Positions 54,047-63,762 of a stretch of 64,000 nt of DNA are shown here, piece after piece. The notes beneath the pieces are model-generated. The model was not told the origin of the DNA and did no database searches. It saw only the letters and a list, made by a program, of their open reading frames with translations. Numbering within the stretch: the first letter of the stretch is position 1; each line of letters opens with the position of its first letter. A program made the translations under genes and the position numbers. Origin of the DNA: Halofilum ochraceum (GTDB lineage Bacteria; Pseudomonadota; Gammaproteobacteria; XJ16; Halofilaceae); assembly GCF_001614315.2 (NCBI RefSeq), contig NZ_LVEG02000005.1, forward strand, positions 248,001 through 312,000, read 5' to 3'.

Positions 54047-54109
54047 CTGCCTGTCCGATCCGGAAGTATCGGTCTTGGGGCCACTTGCGCGGGGCAGGCT
54101 GCCTGTCCG
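54047..54109. repeat. two 11-bp direct repeats in the hupB leader
   Basis: CTGCCTGTCCG occurs at 54047-54057 and 54099-54109, 52 bases apart, in the long leader between the hupB promoter and its start codon. The rest of the 324-base gap 53909-54232 shows no gene. Confidence 0.6.
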
Positions 54110-54119
54110 GACCGCGAAG

Positions 54120-54149
54120 TTTATAGCAAGCGCCAATCCGGGGTGTCAA
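54120..54149 (-). promoter_or_regulatory. strong sigma70 promoter for hupB
   Basis: On the minus strand a perfect TTGACA (54149-54144), an 18-base spacer and TATAAA (54125-54120) form a near-consensus promoter between lon and hupB. The transcript would start near 54113, giving a leader of about 205 bases. Confidence 0.8.
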
Positions 54150-54232
54150 ACGTGCCGATGGCCCATCAACACGCTTACCGGGCCCCGCCGGTCGACGAGT
54201 ATACGTGACCATCGGGGCCGGGCAAACCTCAA

Positions 54233-56710
54233 TCAATGGTGCCGCAGGGGACCGGACGTATCCGGCTCATCACCGTCCTCGCGGGGGCTCACCGCCGGCA
54301 TCCGCGCGGCTTCCTTTTCGGCCTCGGCGATTTCCTCTTCGGTCAATGGAACGGGCATCTTCTGCAGTGCGAGTTCCAGCGCCTCATCGATCCAGCGAAC
54401 CGGTCGTATGTCGAGGCCAGCGCGGATATTTTCCGGAATCTCGCTGAGATCCTTGCGGTTCTCCTGCGGGATGATCACCGTCTTCAGACCACCTCTGTGA
54501 GCGGCCAGCAGTTTCTCTTTCAGACCGCCGATCGGCAGCACTTCACCGCGAAGCGTTATCTCGCCCGTCATACCGACATCCGCCCGCACGGGAATGCCCG
54601 TGAGTGTCGATACCAGGGCCGTGCACATTGCCACGCCCGCACTCGGCCCATCCTTCGGCGTCGCGCCCTCGGGCACGTGGATATGGATATCCCGTTTTTC
54701 ATGGAAACCGGGTCGCAGCCCAAGCGTGGGTGCACGGCTGCGCACGACAGTCAGTGCGGCCTGCACCGACTCCTGCATGACTTCACCGAGATGGCCGGTA
54801 TGGCTCAGACGGCCCTTGCCGTACGGCATCACGGCCGCTTCTACATTGAGCAGCTCTCCACCGACCTCGGTCCAGGCGAGGCCCGTGACCTGGCCGATCT
54901 GATCCTGCTCTTCCGCAAGACCGTAACGATACCGGCGGACACCGAGGTAGGTTTCGAGATCATCCGGCCCCACTGACACCGTGCCCTCACGGTCACCCTT
55001 CTGGACTTCCTTGACCACCTTGCGGCAGACCTTCGCGATCTCGCGTTCCAGGTTGCGAACGCCCGCTTCGCGGGTATACACCCGCACGATTTCACGGACC
55101 GCATCCTCGGAGAGATCGAGCTCACCTTCACGCAGACCGTTGTTCTTCATCTGCTTCGGCACGAGGTACCGTTGGGCGATCGCCACCTTTTCGTCCTCGG
55201 TGTAACCCGGGATCCGAATGACTTCGAGGCGATCCAGCAGCGCCGGCGGGATGTTCAGCGTGTTCGACGTTGCAACGAACATCACCTCCGAGAGGTCGAA
55301 ATCCACCTCGAGGTAATGATCCTGGAACTTGTTGTTCTGTTCCGGATCGAGCACTTCAAGCAGAGCGGACGCCGGATCACCGCGGAAGTCCATCGACATC
55401 TTGTCGATTTCATCCAGCAGGAACAGCGGGTTTTTCTTCTCGACGCGACTCAGGGTCTGAATGATCTTGCCGGGCATCGAGCCGATATACGTGCGGCGAT
55501 GGCCACGGATCTCCGCCTCGTCACGAATCCCGCCCAGCGACATACGCCCGAATTTGCGATTCGTCGCACGGGCGATCGACTGCCCGATCGACGTCTTGCC
55601 AACACCGGGCGGCCCGACCAGGCACAGAATCGGCCCCTTGAGACGTTTCACGCGCTGCTGGACGGCGAGGTATTCGAGGATGCGTTCCTTGACTTTCTCA
55701 AGTCCGTAGTGATCTTCCTCGAGAATCTCTCCGGCACGCTGCAGATCATGCTTGACCCGGGAACGCTTGTTCCACGGAACGGCGACCATCGTCTCGATGT
55801 AGTTCCGCACGACGGACGCTTCGGCCGACATCGGTGACATCATGCGCAGCTTGCCGAGTTCCGTCTCGGTCTTTTCCCGCGCCTCCTTCGGCATTTTGGC
55901 CTTGCGGATTTTCTCCGCGAGTTCTTCGGCCTCGTTGCCCGCCTCGTCGAGCTCACCCATCTCCTTCTGGATGGCCTTCATCTGCTCGTTGAGGTAGTAC
56001 TCGCGCTGGCTCTTCTCCATCTGCTGCTTGACGCGCCCACGAAGCCGTTTCTCGATCTGGAGCAGATCGATCTCACCCTCGATGAGCGCCATCAGACGTT
56101 CAAGGCGCTCGTGCACATCCGGCATCTCGAGAAGATTCTGTTTCTCCTCGAGCTTGAGCGACATGTGCGCCGCGATGGTATCCGCGAGCCGCGATGCATC
56201 CTCGATTCCGGAGAGTGAATTGAGGACCTCTTCCGGCACCTTCTTGTTGAGTTTCACGTACTGCTCGAAAACGTTCATCACCGAACGCAGGAGGACCTGT
56301 TCCTCACGGTCCTCTCCGGGCGCCGTCTCTTCCAGCGTCTCCGGGACCGCGGTGAAGAACTCTTCGTCAGTCGGCGTGATCTGCGTCAGGCGCGCACGCT
56401 GGCCGCCCTCGACAAGCACCTTGATGGTCCCGTCCGGCAGCTTCAGCAACTGGAGGATGGTGGCGCGCGTGCCGATGTCGTAGAGATCCGCGATTCCGGG
56501 TTCGTCCACGTCCGCGCTGCGCTGGGCCACCAGCATGATCTCCCGGGACCCGCTCATGGCCGCATCGAGGGCCCGGATGGATTTCTCCCGGCCCACGAAC
56601 AGCGGGATCACCATGTGCGGATAGACCACCACATCGCGCAACGGCAGGACCGCCACACTGTGGCCCGTCTCGGGGACGGTATTCGGCGTATTCTGTTCGT
56701 CGTGTTCCAC
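54233..56710 (-). CDS. lon: ATP-dependent protease Lon
   Basis: Lon is the cytoplasmic AAA+ protease that degrades misfolded and regulatory proteins. The 825-residue protein has the N-terminal LON domain ([27 protein letters not shown]), a coiled coil, and the AAA+ module with [15 protein letters not shown]. The Ser-Lys protease has the catalytic serine in [11 protein letters not shown] and the lysine in [15 protein letters not shown] 56710 has AGGAG 7 bases ahead. A sigma32-like promoter lies about 60-90 bases upstream. The C-terminus is Pro/Asp-rich. Confidence 0.97.
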   Translation of the reverse strand: MEHDEQNTPNTVPETGHSVAVLPLRDVVVYPHMVIPLFVGREKSIRALDAAMSGSREIMLVAQRSADVDEPGIADLYDIGTRATILQLLKLPDGTIKVLVEGGQRARLTQITPTDEEFFTAVPETLEETAPGEDREEQVLLRSVMNVFEQYVKLNKKVPEEVLNSLSGIEDASRLADTIAAHMSLKLEEKQNLLEMPDVHERLERLMALIEGEIDLLQIEKRLRGRVKQQMEKSQREYYLNEQMKAIQKEMGELDEAGNEAEELAEKIRKAKMPKEAREKTETELGKLRMMSPMSAEASVVRNYIETMVAVPWNKRSRVKHDLQRAGEILEEDHYGLEKVKERILEYLAVQQRVKRLKGPILCLVGPPGVGKTSIGQSIARATNRKFGRMSLGGIRDEAEIRGHRRTYIGSMPGKIIQTLSRVEKKNPLFLLDEIDKMSMDFRGDPASALLEVLDPEQNNKFQDHYLEVDFDLSEVMFVATSNTLNIPPALLDRLEVIRIPGYTEDEKVAIAQRYLVPKQMKNNGLREGELDLSEDAVREIVRVYTREAGVRNLEREIAKVCRKVVKEVQKGDREGTVSVGPDDLETYLGVRRYRYGLAEEQDQIGQVTGLAWTEVGGELLNVEAAVMPYGKGRLSHTGHLGEVMQESVQAALTVVRSRAPTLGLRPGFHEKRDIHIHVPEGATPKDGPSAGVAMCTALVSTLTGIPVRADVGMTGEITLRGEVLPIGGLKEKLLAAHRGGLKTVIIPQENRKDLSEIPENIRAGLDIRPVRWIDEALELALQKMPVPLTEEEIAEAEKEAARMPAVSPREDGDEPDTSGPLRHH

Positions 56711-56770
56711 CGGGAACTCCTGAAAATTCTGGAAAACTGGATTGGACGCCGCGGGCGTCCCTCGGTGCTA

Positions 56771-56798
56771 CTTGGGGGAATGGGCTGGCGCTTTCAAG
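56771..56798 (-). promoter_or_regulatory. sigma32-like heat-shock promoter for lon
   Basis: On the minus strand CTTGAAA (56798-56792), a 13-base spacer and CCCCCAAG (56778-56771) resemble the sigma32 consensus CTTGAAA-N13/14-CCCCATNT, with a perfect -35 and an imperfect -10. It lies 61 bases before the lon start, between clpX and lon. Confidence 0.65.
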
Positions 56799-56900
56799 GG
56801 GCGCGCGGGCCTGTGAGAGGGACACTGGACCGGCCGCCGCGCGCGTGCCGACGGCAACCGGGTCGTCGGGGCGTACGCAGCGCGGCGGGAAAAAACCGGA

Positions 56901-58208
56901 TCACTCGTCCGACGCGGCCCGCTTGTAGGGCGTATCCTCGAGCCGGGCGGGTTCCTCCTCATGCCCCTCGAAGACGAGGTACGGGCTCGCTTCGCCCCGC
57001 ACCACCGCCTCATCGATCACCACGCGGCTGACGTTCTCGAGTGACGGGAGGTCGTACATCGTGTCCAGCAGCACCCCCTCGATAATGGTGCGCAGGCCCC
57101 GCGCGCCCGTATTGCGCTCCATGGCCCGTTGGGCCACGGCGTACAGGGCGGATTCGCGCATCTCGAGTTCGCAGCCCTCCATCTCGAAGAGCTTGGCGTA
57201 CTGTTTGATGATCGCGTTCTTCGGCTCCGTCAGAATCCGGACCAGCGCGTCCGCGTCGAGTTCCTCGAGTGTCGCGACAACCGGGAGCCGGCCCACGAAT
57301 TCTGGGATCAGGCCATAGGAAATCAGGTCTTCGGGTTCGACGCCCTGCAGAACCTCACCCACATTGGCCCGCTCGTCGCGTGTTTTTACCTCGGCCGAGA
57401 AGCCGACCCCGCCCTGTTCGGAGCGGTCCCGGATGACCTTCTCCAGGCCCGCGAACGCGCCCCCGACGATGAACAGCATGTTCGAGGTATCGACCTGCAG
57501 GAACTCCTGCTGCGGGTGCTTGCGCCCGCCCTGCGGCGGCACGGAGGCTACCGTGCCCTCCATGAGCTTCAGCAGCGCCTGCTGCACGCCCTCCCCGGAT
57601 ACGTCACGCGTGATCGAGGGGTTGTCCGACTTGCGCGAGATCTTGTCGATCTCATCGATATAGACGATGCCGTTCTGCGCCTTCTCGACGTCGTAGTCGC
57701 ACTTCTGCAGGAGCTTCTGGATGATGTTCTCGACATCCTCGCCCACGTAACCGGCCTCGGTGAGCGTCGTCGCATCGGCGATCGTGAACGGGACGTTCAG
57801 CATCCGCGCCAGGGTCTCGGCCAGCAGCGTCTTCCCCGACCCGGTTGGGCCGATCATCAGGATATTGCTCTTGGCGAGCTCGATCTCATCCCGGGTCTGG
57901 CGGAATTCCAGTCGCTTGTAGTGGTTGTACACCGCTACCGACAGGATTTTCTTCGCCCGTCCCTGACCGATGACGTATTCATCAAGGGTCGTGTTGATCT
58001 CGGTGGGCCTGGGCAGCCGCGTCGTGGACGCGCGATTGGCGTCCTGCATCTCCTCGCGGATGATGTCGTTGCAGAGATCGACGCACTCGTCGCAGATGAA
58101 CACCGAGGGTCCGGCGATCAGTTTGCGCACTTCGTGCTGGCTTTTGCCGCAGAAAGAGCAATACAGCAGCTTGCCGGATTCCTGCTTGTCGTCGTGCTGG
58201 TCGGTCAT
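56901..58208 (-). CDS. clpX: ClpXP ATPase subunit ClpX
   Basis: ClpX unfolds tagged substrates and feeds them to ClpP. The 435-residue protein has the four-cysteine zinc domain ([10 protein letters not shown] and CDECVDLC, about 16-46), Walker [16 protein letters not shown] (about 120), Walker [10 protein letters not shown], sensor regions and the [16 protein letters not shown]-terminal segment. It follows clpP with a 130-base gap containing a hairpin. It is a member of the tig-clpP-clpX-lon-hupB-ppiD block. Confidence 0.97.
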   Translation of the reverse strand: MTDQHDDKQESGKLLYCSFCGKSQHEVRKLIAGPSVFICDECVDLCNDIIREEMQDANRASTTRLPRPTEINTTLDEYVIGQGRAKKILSVAVYNHYKRLEFRQTRDEIELAKSNILMIGPTGSGKTLLAETLARMLNVPFTIADATTLTEAGYVGEDVENIIQKLLQKCDYDVEKAQNGIVYIDEIDKISRKSDNPSITRDVSGEGVQQALLKLMEGTVASVPPQGGRKHPQQEFLQVDTSNMLFIVGGAFAGLEKVIRDRSEQGGVGFSAEVKTRDERANVGEVLQGVEPEDLISYGLIPEFVGRLPVVATLEELDADALVRILTEPKNAIIKQYAKLFEMEGCELEMRESALYAVAQRAMERNTGARGLRTIIEGVLLDTMYDLPSLENVSRVVIDEAVVRGEASPYLVFEGHEEEPARLEDTPYKRAASDE

Positions 58209-58330
58209 GGGAAATCGCGCCCCGCGGGCTCGCGTGGAGACGGATTCACAATGCCGATTTCAGGGGGGTTTTGCAAGCTCGGCAGAGGGCTCCAGACGCC
58301 GTTGCGGCCCGTGTGAAGAGGGTTTGGACG

Positions 58331-58348
58331 GGGCCCGATCAGGCCCCG
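58331..58348 (-). terminator. GC hairpin overlapping the clpP stop codon
   Basis: On the minus strand GGGGCC and GGCCCC form a 6-bp stem around a TGATCG loop that contains the clpP TGA stop. No T-run follows, so it may be a partial terminator, an mRNA-end stabiliser or a barrier between clpP and clpX rather than a full terminator. Confidence 0.4.
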
Positions 58349-58959
58349 CCTTCCTGGTCGCGGTTGGCCACGACCCGATCGACGAGGCCGTATTCCACGG
58401 CCGCGTCGGCACTCATGAAGTAATCCCGCTCGGTATCCTCGCGGACCTTTTCCAGCGGCTGGCCGGTATGGTGCGCGAGGATCCCGTTCAGCCGATCCCG
58501 GGTATTGAGGATCTCGCGGGCGTGGATATCGATATCCGTCGCCTGGCCCTGGTAACCCCCGAGCGGCTGGTGAATCATCACCCGGGAGTGCGGCAGGATA
58601 TGCCGTTTCCCGGCGGTCCCGGCAGCGAGCAGGAGCGCCCCCATACTCGCGGCCTGGCCCACGCACAGGGTATTCACGTGCGGCTTGATGAACTGGATCG
58701 TGTCGTAAATCGACAGCCCCGCCGTGACCGCGCCACCGGGCGAGTTGATATACAGCGAGATATCCTTGTCCGGATTCTCCGATTCCAGATACAGCAGCTG
58801 CGCGACCACGAGGTTCGCGACCTGGTCCTCGACCGGGCCGACCAGGAACACGACCCGTTCCTTCAACAGGCGCGAAAAGATGTCGTACGAGCGCTCGCCC
58901 CGTGGCGTCTGCTCGACAACCATCGGCACCAGATTCATCGCGTACTCGTTATCGCTCAA
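58339..58959 (-). CDS. clpP: ATP-dependent Clp protease proteolytic subunit ClpP
   Basis: ClpP is the barrel-shaped serine protease that works with ClpX and ClpA. The 206-residue protein has [27 protein letters not shown], the nucleophile serine in [14 protein letters not shown], and the histidine in [11 protein letters not shown]. The TTG at 58959 has GGAG 7 bases ahead, giving an N-terminal propeptide-like stretch. An ATG seven codons later begins [10 protein letters not shown] and lacks a ribosome site. It follows tig by 17 bases. Confidence 0.96.
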   Translation of the reverse strand: MSDNEYAMNLVPMVVEQTPRGERSYDIFSRLLKERVVFLVGPVEDQVANLVVAQLLYLESENPDKDISLYINSPGGAVTAGLSIYDTIQFIKPHVNTLCVGQAASMGALLLAAGTAGKRHILPHSRVMIHQPLGGYQGQATDIDIHAREILNTRDRLNGILAHHTGQPLEKVREDTERDYFMSADAAVEYGLVDRVVANRDQEGGA

Positions 58960-58976
58960 CGGATTGCTCCTAAAGC

Positions 58977-60281
58977 CTACTGGCCATTCTGTTGCTGCAT
59001 GACTTCGTCGAAGTTCGTCTGCTTCTCGGTAACGTTCGCCCGTTCGAGAATCCAGTCGACCACGCGGTCCTCGACCACCATGGCCTGGACGCCCTGCAGC
59101 ATCTGCTGATTTTCATAGTAATGCTGCACAACCTGCTGCGGGTCATCGTAGGCGGAGGCCATCTCCTCGACCTTCTCGCGCACGGCTTCGTCGTCCGCCT
59201 GGATACCGTTGTTCTGGACCAGCTCCGAGAGCAGGAGCCCAAGCCGGACCCGGCGCAGCGCCTCTTCCCGGAACAGATCGTCGGGCAGCTGCTCATCGCC
59301 CATCTGACCGCCCAGGCGCTGCTTCATCTGCTCGCGCAGGCGACCGATCTCCTCGCTCACCAGCGCATCGGGCACGTCGATCGGATGACGCTGAACCAGC
59401 GCGTCCATCACCTGACGCTTCACCTGGGCCTCGAGCGCCTGTTTCAGCTCGCGCTCCATGTTCCGCCGCAGTCCGTCGCGCAGCTCATCGACCGAGCCGC
59501 TCTCGATCCCGAACTGGCGGGCGAACTCTTCGTCCACTTCCGGCAGCCGTCCGGCCTGGACCGACTTGCAGGTCACGGAGAACGTCGCATCGCGCCCGGC
59601 GAGTTCGCTGGAACCGTATTCTTCCGGGAACTTGACCTCGAGTTCGCGTTCTTCGCTCGGGCGGATTCCCTCGAGCTGGTCCTCGAAGCCATCGATCATG
59701 CGCCCGGCGCCGAGATCGACCGGCGTATCCTCGCCGGAGCCGCCCTCGAACGCCTCGCCGTCGATCCGGCCGACGAAATCGATCACGACCCGATCACCCT
59801 GCTCGGCGGGCCGGTCGACCTCCTCGAACTCCTGGCGCTGCTTCTGCAGCGTCTCGATCATGCCGTCGACGTCGGCCTCCGTGACCTCCGCCACCGGCTT
59901 CTCGACCGCGAGATCCGAGATCTCCCCGAGCTCGATCTCCGGGTAGACCTCGAACGTGGCCGTGTAGGCCATCCCGCCCTCGTCGGGCTGCTCATCGGCC
60001 GAGTCGATCCGGGGGGAACCGGCCGGCTGCATCTCGACCTGCGTGACCGCCTCCTGGAGCGTCGACTGAATGAGCTCGCCGACCACTTCCTGACGCACCT
60101 GCCCCCCATAGCGGGTACGGACCACGCGCATCGGCACCTTGCCGGGGCGGAACCCGTCCAGCCGCACCTGCTTCTGCAGCCGGTTGAGCCGCTCTTCAAC
60201 GGCGCCTTCAATCCGATCACTCGGGATTTCGACCTTGAGCGTGCGCTCCAGGCCTTCCTGACGTTCGACCGACACCTGCAT
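58977..60281 (-). CDS. tig: trigger factor
   Basis: Trigger factor is the ribosome-associated chaperone and prolyl isomerase. The 434-residue protein has the ribosome-docking motif in [19 protein letters not shown] (about 41-59), an FKBP-like isomerase domain ([20 protein letters not shown], about 160-180) and a helical C-terminal domain. The length matches E. coli (432). The ATG has GGAG 9 bases ahead. It is the first protein gene after the tRNA-Leu terminator. Confidence 0.96.
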   Translation of the reverse strand: MQVSVERQEGLERTLKVEIPSDRIEGAVEERLNRLQKQVRLDGFRPGKVPMRVVRTRYGGQVRQEVVGELIQSTLQEAVTQVEMQPAGSPRIDSADEQPDEGGMAYTATFEVYPEIELGEISDLAVEKPVAEVTEADVDGMIETLQKQRQEFEEVDRPAEQGDRVVIDFVGRIDGEAFEGGSGEDTPVDLGAGRMIDGFEDQLEGIRPSEERELEVKFPEEYGSSELAGRDATFSVTCKSVQAGRLPEVDEEFARQFGIESGSVDELRDGLRRNMERELKQALEAQVKRQVMDALVQRHPIDVPDALVSEEIGRLREQMKQRLGGQMGDEQLPDDLFREEALRRVRLGLLLSELVQNNGIQADDEAVREKVEEMASAYDDPQQVVQHYYENQQMLQGVQAMVVEDRVVDWILERANVTEKQTNFDEVMQQQNGQ

Positions 60282-60325
60282 TCGGGATTACTCCGGACTG
60301 ATCCGGCCGGGACACCGGCCGCTCA

Positions 60326-60360
60326 AACAGCAAAGCCCGCCGGCAACATGAGCCGCGGGC
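60326..60360 (-). terminator. intrinsic terminator after the tRNA cluster
   Basis: On the minus strand a GCCCGC/GCGGGC stem extended by GGC/GCC with a one-base bulge is followed by TTTGCTGTTT. It lies just after tRNA-Leu and before tig, closing the five-tRNA transcript. Confidence 0.7.
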
Positions 60361-60369
60361 TCCTTGTCA

Positions 60370-60459
60370 TGGTGCGAAAGGAGAGACTCGAACTCTCACG
60401 GGGGGTTGGCCCCCACTGGGACCTAAACCCAGCGCGTCTACCGGTTCCGCCACTTTCGC
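60370..60459 (-). tRNA. tRNA-Leu (TAG)
   Basis: The 90 bases include an encoded CCA. The acceptor GCGAAAG pairs with CTTTCGC, the anticodon loop TTTAGGT gives TAG, and a long variable arm typical of class II tRNAs is present. It is the last of five tRNA genes in this cluster. Confidence 0.96.
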
Positions 60460-60549
60460 GCGGTCGCCGTGGCGACCACCATATTGTACCGCACCTGCTC
60501 CTGGATGCGGATCGGCACCCGCGCGGATCACGTGGATCCCCGCGATGGA

Positions 60550-60625
<76 letters not shown>

Positions 60626-60631
60626 GTATTT

Positions 60632-60900
60632 TCGTCGGTGACCGGGCGTCCTGCCCGGCACCTCCACGCTCACGCGGGACGCGGTCCCGCATTCGCTCCG
60701 CGCTGATGCGCGGCGGGCCTCCTGGCCCGCGGTCTCGTCGGTGACCGGGGCGTCCTGCCCGGCACCTCCACGCTCACGCGGGACGCGGTCCCGCATTCGC
60801 TCCGCGCTGATGCGCGGCGGGCCTCCTGGCCCGCGGTTTCGTCGGTGATCGGGCGTCCTGCCCGGCACCGCCACGCTCACGCGCGACGCGGCCCCGTATG
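60632..60900. repeat. 103/104-bp tandem repeat with three hairpins per unit
   Basis: Unit starts at 60633, 60736 and 60840 give two complete copies and a partial third copy of about 60 bases. Copies one and two are almost identical; copy three has several substitutions. On the minus (transcribed) strand each full unit contains three GC stems: GCGGGCC-AGGA-GGCCCGC, GCGGGAC-CGC-GTCCCGC, and CCGGGC with GCCCGG. It lies inside the tRNA cluster between tRNA-His and tRNA-Lys and would be part of the primary transcript. No real ORF is seen. Confidence 0.9.
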
Positions 60901-60913
60901 GGCGTACTGAAAC

Positions 60914-60990
60914 TGGGGTGACCGATGGGACTCGAACCCACGACAACCGGAATCACAATCCGGGGCTCTACCTACTGAGCTACGGTCACC
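60914..60990 (-). tRNA. tRNA-His (GTG)
   Basis: The 77 bases include the extra 5' G that pairs with C73 and an encoded CCA. The anticodon loop contains GTG, and the T-arm is GTGGGTTCGAGTCCCAT. This is the normal bacterial tRNA-His form. Confidence 0.97.
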
Positions 60991-61004
60991 ATCGCTTGCT
61001 GAAC

Positions 61005-61081
61005 TGGCGCGCCCGGCAGGACTCGAACCTGCTACCCTCGGCTTAGAAGGCCGATGCTCTATCCACATGAGCTACGGGCGC
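61005..61081 (-). tRNA. tRNA-Arg (TCT)
   Basis: The 77 bases include an encoded CCA. The acceptor GCGCCCG pairs with CGGGCGC, the anticodon loop CTTCTAA gives TCT, and the T-arm is GCAGGTTCGAGTCCTGC. Confidence 0.96.
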
Positions 61082-61129
61082 GGAACGCTCGGGCGCACCC
61101 GCCGTCCGTTTGCGCGGGTGACCGTCATG

Positions 61130-61206
61130 TGGTCGGGGCAGAGGGATTTGAACCCCCGACCCTCGGCTCCCAAAGCCGATGCGCTACCAGACTGCGCTAT
61201 GCCCCG
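61130..61206 (-). tRNA. tRNA-Pro (TGG)
   Basis: The 77 bases include an encoded CCA. The acceptor CGGGGCA pairs with TGCCCCG, the anticodon is TGG, and the T-arm is GGGGGTTCAAATCCCTC. It is the first tRNA of the cluster, downstream of gltX. Confidence 0.96.
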
Positions 61207-61289
61207 ACGCCGAAACGTATCAGTGATCGCGTTCGGGCGCAGGCGCGGAAGTTTAGGGGAAGCCCCGGGGAGCGTCAATCGCCGATCGG

Positions 61290-62714
61290 TCAATCGGCGG
61301 CGCAGGCCCGCAGGCGTGCGGCCACCAGCTCTGGCGGCATCAACGGGACCACCGCGCCCAGTTCCGGCCCTTCCACCGCGTTGGTGAGCGCGGCGCGCAG
61401 CGGCCGGTACAGCCCACGGCCCTTGGCGCCGGCCGCCCTCCCCGTGGCTTTCGCCCAGGCACCGAAGTCCTCCGTCGGCGCAGGATCCTGCACGGCCAGG
61501 GCGGCGCGGAACAGTCCCGGGCCCGCGGCCGCGATCTCGGCGCGCGCGTCGCTGTCGGGCTCCGCCTCGGGGTCGAACAGGCGCCGCGCCCAGGCCCAGC
61601 CATCCTCCGGGAACAGGATGTTCGGGCGGACCGCCGCCGCGAACACGGGGCCATCAACCGGCAGTGCGACCGCGTCCTCCGGCGCACCGGCAGCCATCCA
61701 TTCCCAGAGCGCATCCGCATCCAGGCGATCCAGGGCCTGGCGCTGCCAGCCGTCCAGAGCGGCTCCATCGTGGCGGGCGCCACCATGGGCAACCCGCGCC
61801 GGGTCGAAGGCCGCCGCCAGCGCATCGAGGTCCATGATGCCGTCGGCGGGCGGCGCAAATCCGATCCGCACGAGATGGTTGATCAGCGCTTCCGGGCGAT
61901 AGCCGCGCGCGCGCAGTTCATCGAGCATCGCGCCGCCCCGGCGCTTCGACAACGGGCGGCCATCCATGTCCAGGATGAGGCCAAAGTGGCCATAGCGCGG
62001 TTGCTGCCCGTAGCCCAACGCGTTCAGCAGCAGCAGCTGACGCGGGGTGTTGGTGAGATGGTCCTCGCCACGCAAAACGTGCGTGACCGCCATCTCGGCA
62101 TCGTCGACGGCGTTGGCGAGGAAAAAAGCCGGGGAGCCGTCCGAACGCGCGATGATGAAATCACCGATTTCGCGCAGGCGGGCCGTCTGGGAGCCCAGCA
62201 CCAGATCACTGAACGTGATGGAACCCTCATCCGGGACCCGGAAGCGGATCGTCGGTACGCGCCCGGCGGCCTCGCGCTCGGCACGCTCTTCCGCGCTCAG
62301 ATCCCGGCAGGTGCCCGGATAGCGCGGCGGTCGGCCCGCCGCGAGCTGACGCCGTCGCGCCTCCGCGAGTTCTTCCCGCGTGCAGTAGCAGCGATAGGCG
62401 TGCCCACTGTCCTGCAGGCGGGCGAGTGCGTCGTCATACAGGCGGGAACGCTCCGACTGCCGGTACGGCCCATGCGGACCGCCCTCCTCCGGGCCTTCGT
62501 CTACCGTCAGTCCAAGCCACCCGAGGGCATCGGTCAGCGCGGTAAGCGAGGCGTCCGCGCTGCGCTCGGCGTCGGTGTCCTCGCTGCGCAGAATAAACCG
62601 GCCACCGTGACCGCGCGCATACAGCCAGTTGAACAACGCCGTGCGGACGTTGCCCAGGTGGAGTGCCCCGGTCGGGCTCGGCGCGAAACGTGTTCGGATC
62701 GGGTCATCGGACAT
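61290..62714 (-). CDS. gltX: glutamyl-tRNA synthetase
   Basis: GltX charges tRNA-Glu. The 474-residue class I enzyme has the HIGH-type motif in FAPSPTGALHLGNVRTALFNW (HLGN variant), YRCYCTREELAEARR in the zinc-region position, and the KMSKS-type motif in DGRPLSKRRGG (P-L-S-K-R, with the first lysine replaced by Pro). The ATG at 62714 is the only good start. It precedes the tRNA-Pro-Arg-His-Lys-Leu cluster, which may be cotranscribed or have its own promoter. Confidence 0.96.
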   Translation of the reverse strand: MSDDPIRTRFAPSPTGALHLGNVRTALFNWLYARGHGGRFILRSEDTDAERSADASLTALTDALGWLGLTVDEGPEEGGPHGPYRQSERSRLYDDALARLQDSGHAYRCYCTREELAEARRRQLAAGRPPRYPGTCRDLSAEERAEREAAGRVPTIRFRVPDEGSITFSDLVLGSQTARLREIGDFIIARSDGSPAFFLANAVDDAEMAVTHVLRGEDHLTNTPRQLLLLNALGYGQQPRYGHFGLILDMDGRPLSKRRGGAMLDELRARGYRPEALINHLVRIGFAPPADGIMDLDALAAAFDPARVAHGGARHDGAALDGWQRQALDRLDADALWEWMAAGAPEDAVALPVDGPVFAAAVRPNILFPEDGWAWARRLFDPEAEPDSDARAEIAAAGPGLFRAALAVQDPAPTEDFGAWAKATGRAAGAKGRGLYRPLRAALTNAVEGPELGAVVPLMPPELVAARLRACAAD

Positions 62715-62783
62715 GGCGCGCGATGGTAGCAGAGCGTGACCGCCGATTCGTCATCCGACATCCGATTGACGCAGCTTTCGGTC

Positions 62784-62874
62784 GCCCTTCGCCCTTCGCC
62801 CTTCGCCCTTCGCCCTTCGCCCTTCGCCCTTCGCCCTTCGCCTGCCGCCTGCCGCCTGCCGCCTGCCGCCTGCC
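62784..62874. repeat. heptamer tandem array (8 x GCCCTTC + 5 x GCCTGCC)
   Basis: Thirteen consecutive 7-base units span 91 bases: eight GCCCTTC followed by five GCCTGCC, with no interruption. They lie in the 262-base gap between the divergent gltX and lpxH starts. Such arrays change copy number by slippage, so strains may differ in length. The frames that read through it give simple repeat peptides and are not genes. Confidence 0.95.
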
Positions 62875-62976
62875 ATCGACCCCACGCTCATCCACGATCC
62901 GGCCCTCCATGTCCAGCCGGTAGCTGACAGCCACCGCCACACAGTATGATCCGGACTCGACGAAAGGACCCGAACC

Positions 62977-63735
62977 ATGGCCGACGCACCCGGGGCACAG
63001 TGGTCGGATGCCGCGACCGTATTGTTCATCGCGGATCTCCACCTCGATCCGGCCCGCCCACTGATGATCGACGCGTTCCGCGCCTTCTGCGAGGGGCCTG
63101 CACGCACGGCGAGGGCCGTCTACATCCTGGGCGATCTGTTCGAGGTGTGGATCGGTGACGATGACGACGACCCGGTCTGGGACCGGGTCATCGATGCGAT
63201 CGGCAGGCTCTCCGCACACGGCGTGGCGGTCCACTTCATGCCCGGAAACCGTGATTTTCTCGTCGGCGACCGGCTGCTCGCGCGCACCGGCATGGTGCGG
63301 CTGGACGACATCGAGGTGATCACGCTTGGCGATCGCCGTACCCTGCTCTGTCATGGCGATACGCTGTGTACCGATGACACCGCCTACCAGACGTTCCGGC
63401 GCCAGGTCCGCAGCCCGGATTGGCAACGGGATTTCCTTGCCCGTCCCCTGGCCGAACGACGCCAGATCGCGGCGGGTCTGCGCGACGACAGCGGCGATGC
63501 GATGTCCGGCAAAAGTTCCGTCGAGATGGACGTCAATGCCGAAGCCCTGCGTGCGGTCTGCCGCGAGCAGTCGGTCGAGCGCGTGATCCACGGCCACACC
63601 CATCGACCGACTCGCGACCAATGGAGGGTTGACGGCACGACGGTCGAGCGCTGGGTGCTGGCCGACTGGTTCACGGCCGGATCGATGCTGCGCGCGCGGG
63701 AGGGCGAAATCGAGGCCGTCGACCTGTCTGACTGA
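62977..63735 (+). CDS. lpxH: UDP-2,3-diacylglucosamine diphosphatase
   Basis: LpxH hydrolyses UDP-2,3-diacylglucosamine to lipid X in lipid A synthesis. The 252-residue calcineurin-like phosphoesterase has FIADLHLD (about 17-24), ILGDLFEVWIGDDDDD, MPGNRDFLVGDRLL, LCHGDTLCTDD and IHGHTHRP, giving all metal ligands. The ATG at 62977 has AAGGA ahead. With lpxK, msbA and kdsB it is the fourth lipid A gene of the window. It is divergent from gltX across the heptamer array. Confidence 0.96.
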   Translation: MADAPGAQWSDAATVLFIADLHLDPARPLMIDAFRAFCEGPARTARAVYILGDLFEVWIGDDDDDPVWDRVIDAIGRLSAHGVAVHFMPGNRDFLVGDRLLARTGMVRLDDIEVITLGDRRTLLCHGDTLCTDDTAYQTFRRQVRSPDWQRDFLARPLAERRQIAAGLRDDSGDAMSGKSSVEMDVNAEALRAVCREQSVERVIHGHTHRPTRDQWRVDGTTVERWVLADWFTAGSMLRAREGEIEAVDLSD

Positions 63736-63762
63736 AACCCGGCTTGCCAGGGCTCATGGTGC

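Noticed and set aside
60632-60900. CRISPR-like reading of the 103-bp tandem repeat
   Set aside because: The repeats are contiguous with no spacers, and no cas genes are present.
62784-62927. Repeat-peptide genes through the heptamer array
   Set aside because: All frames stay open because of the repeat itself; there is no ribosome site and no conserved domain.
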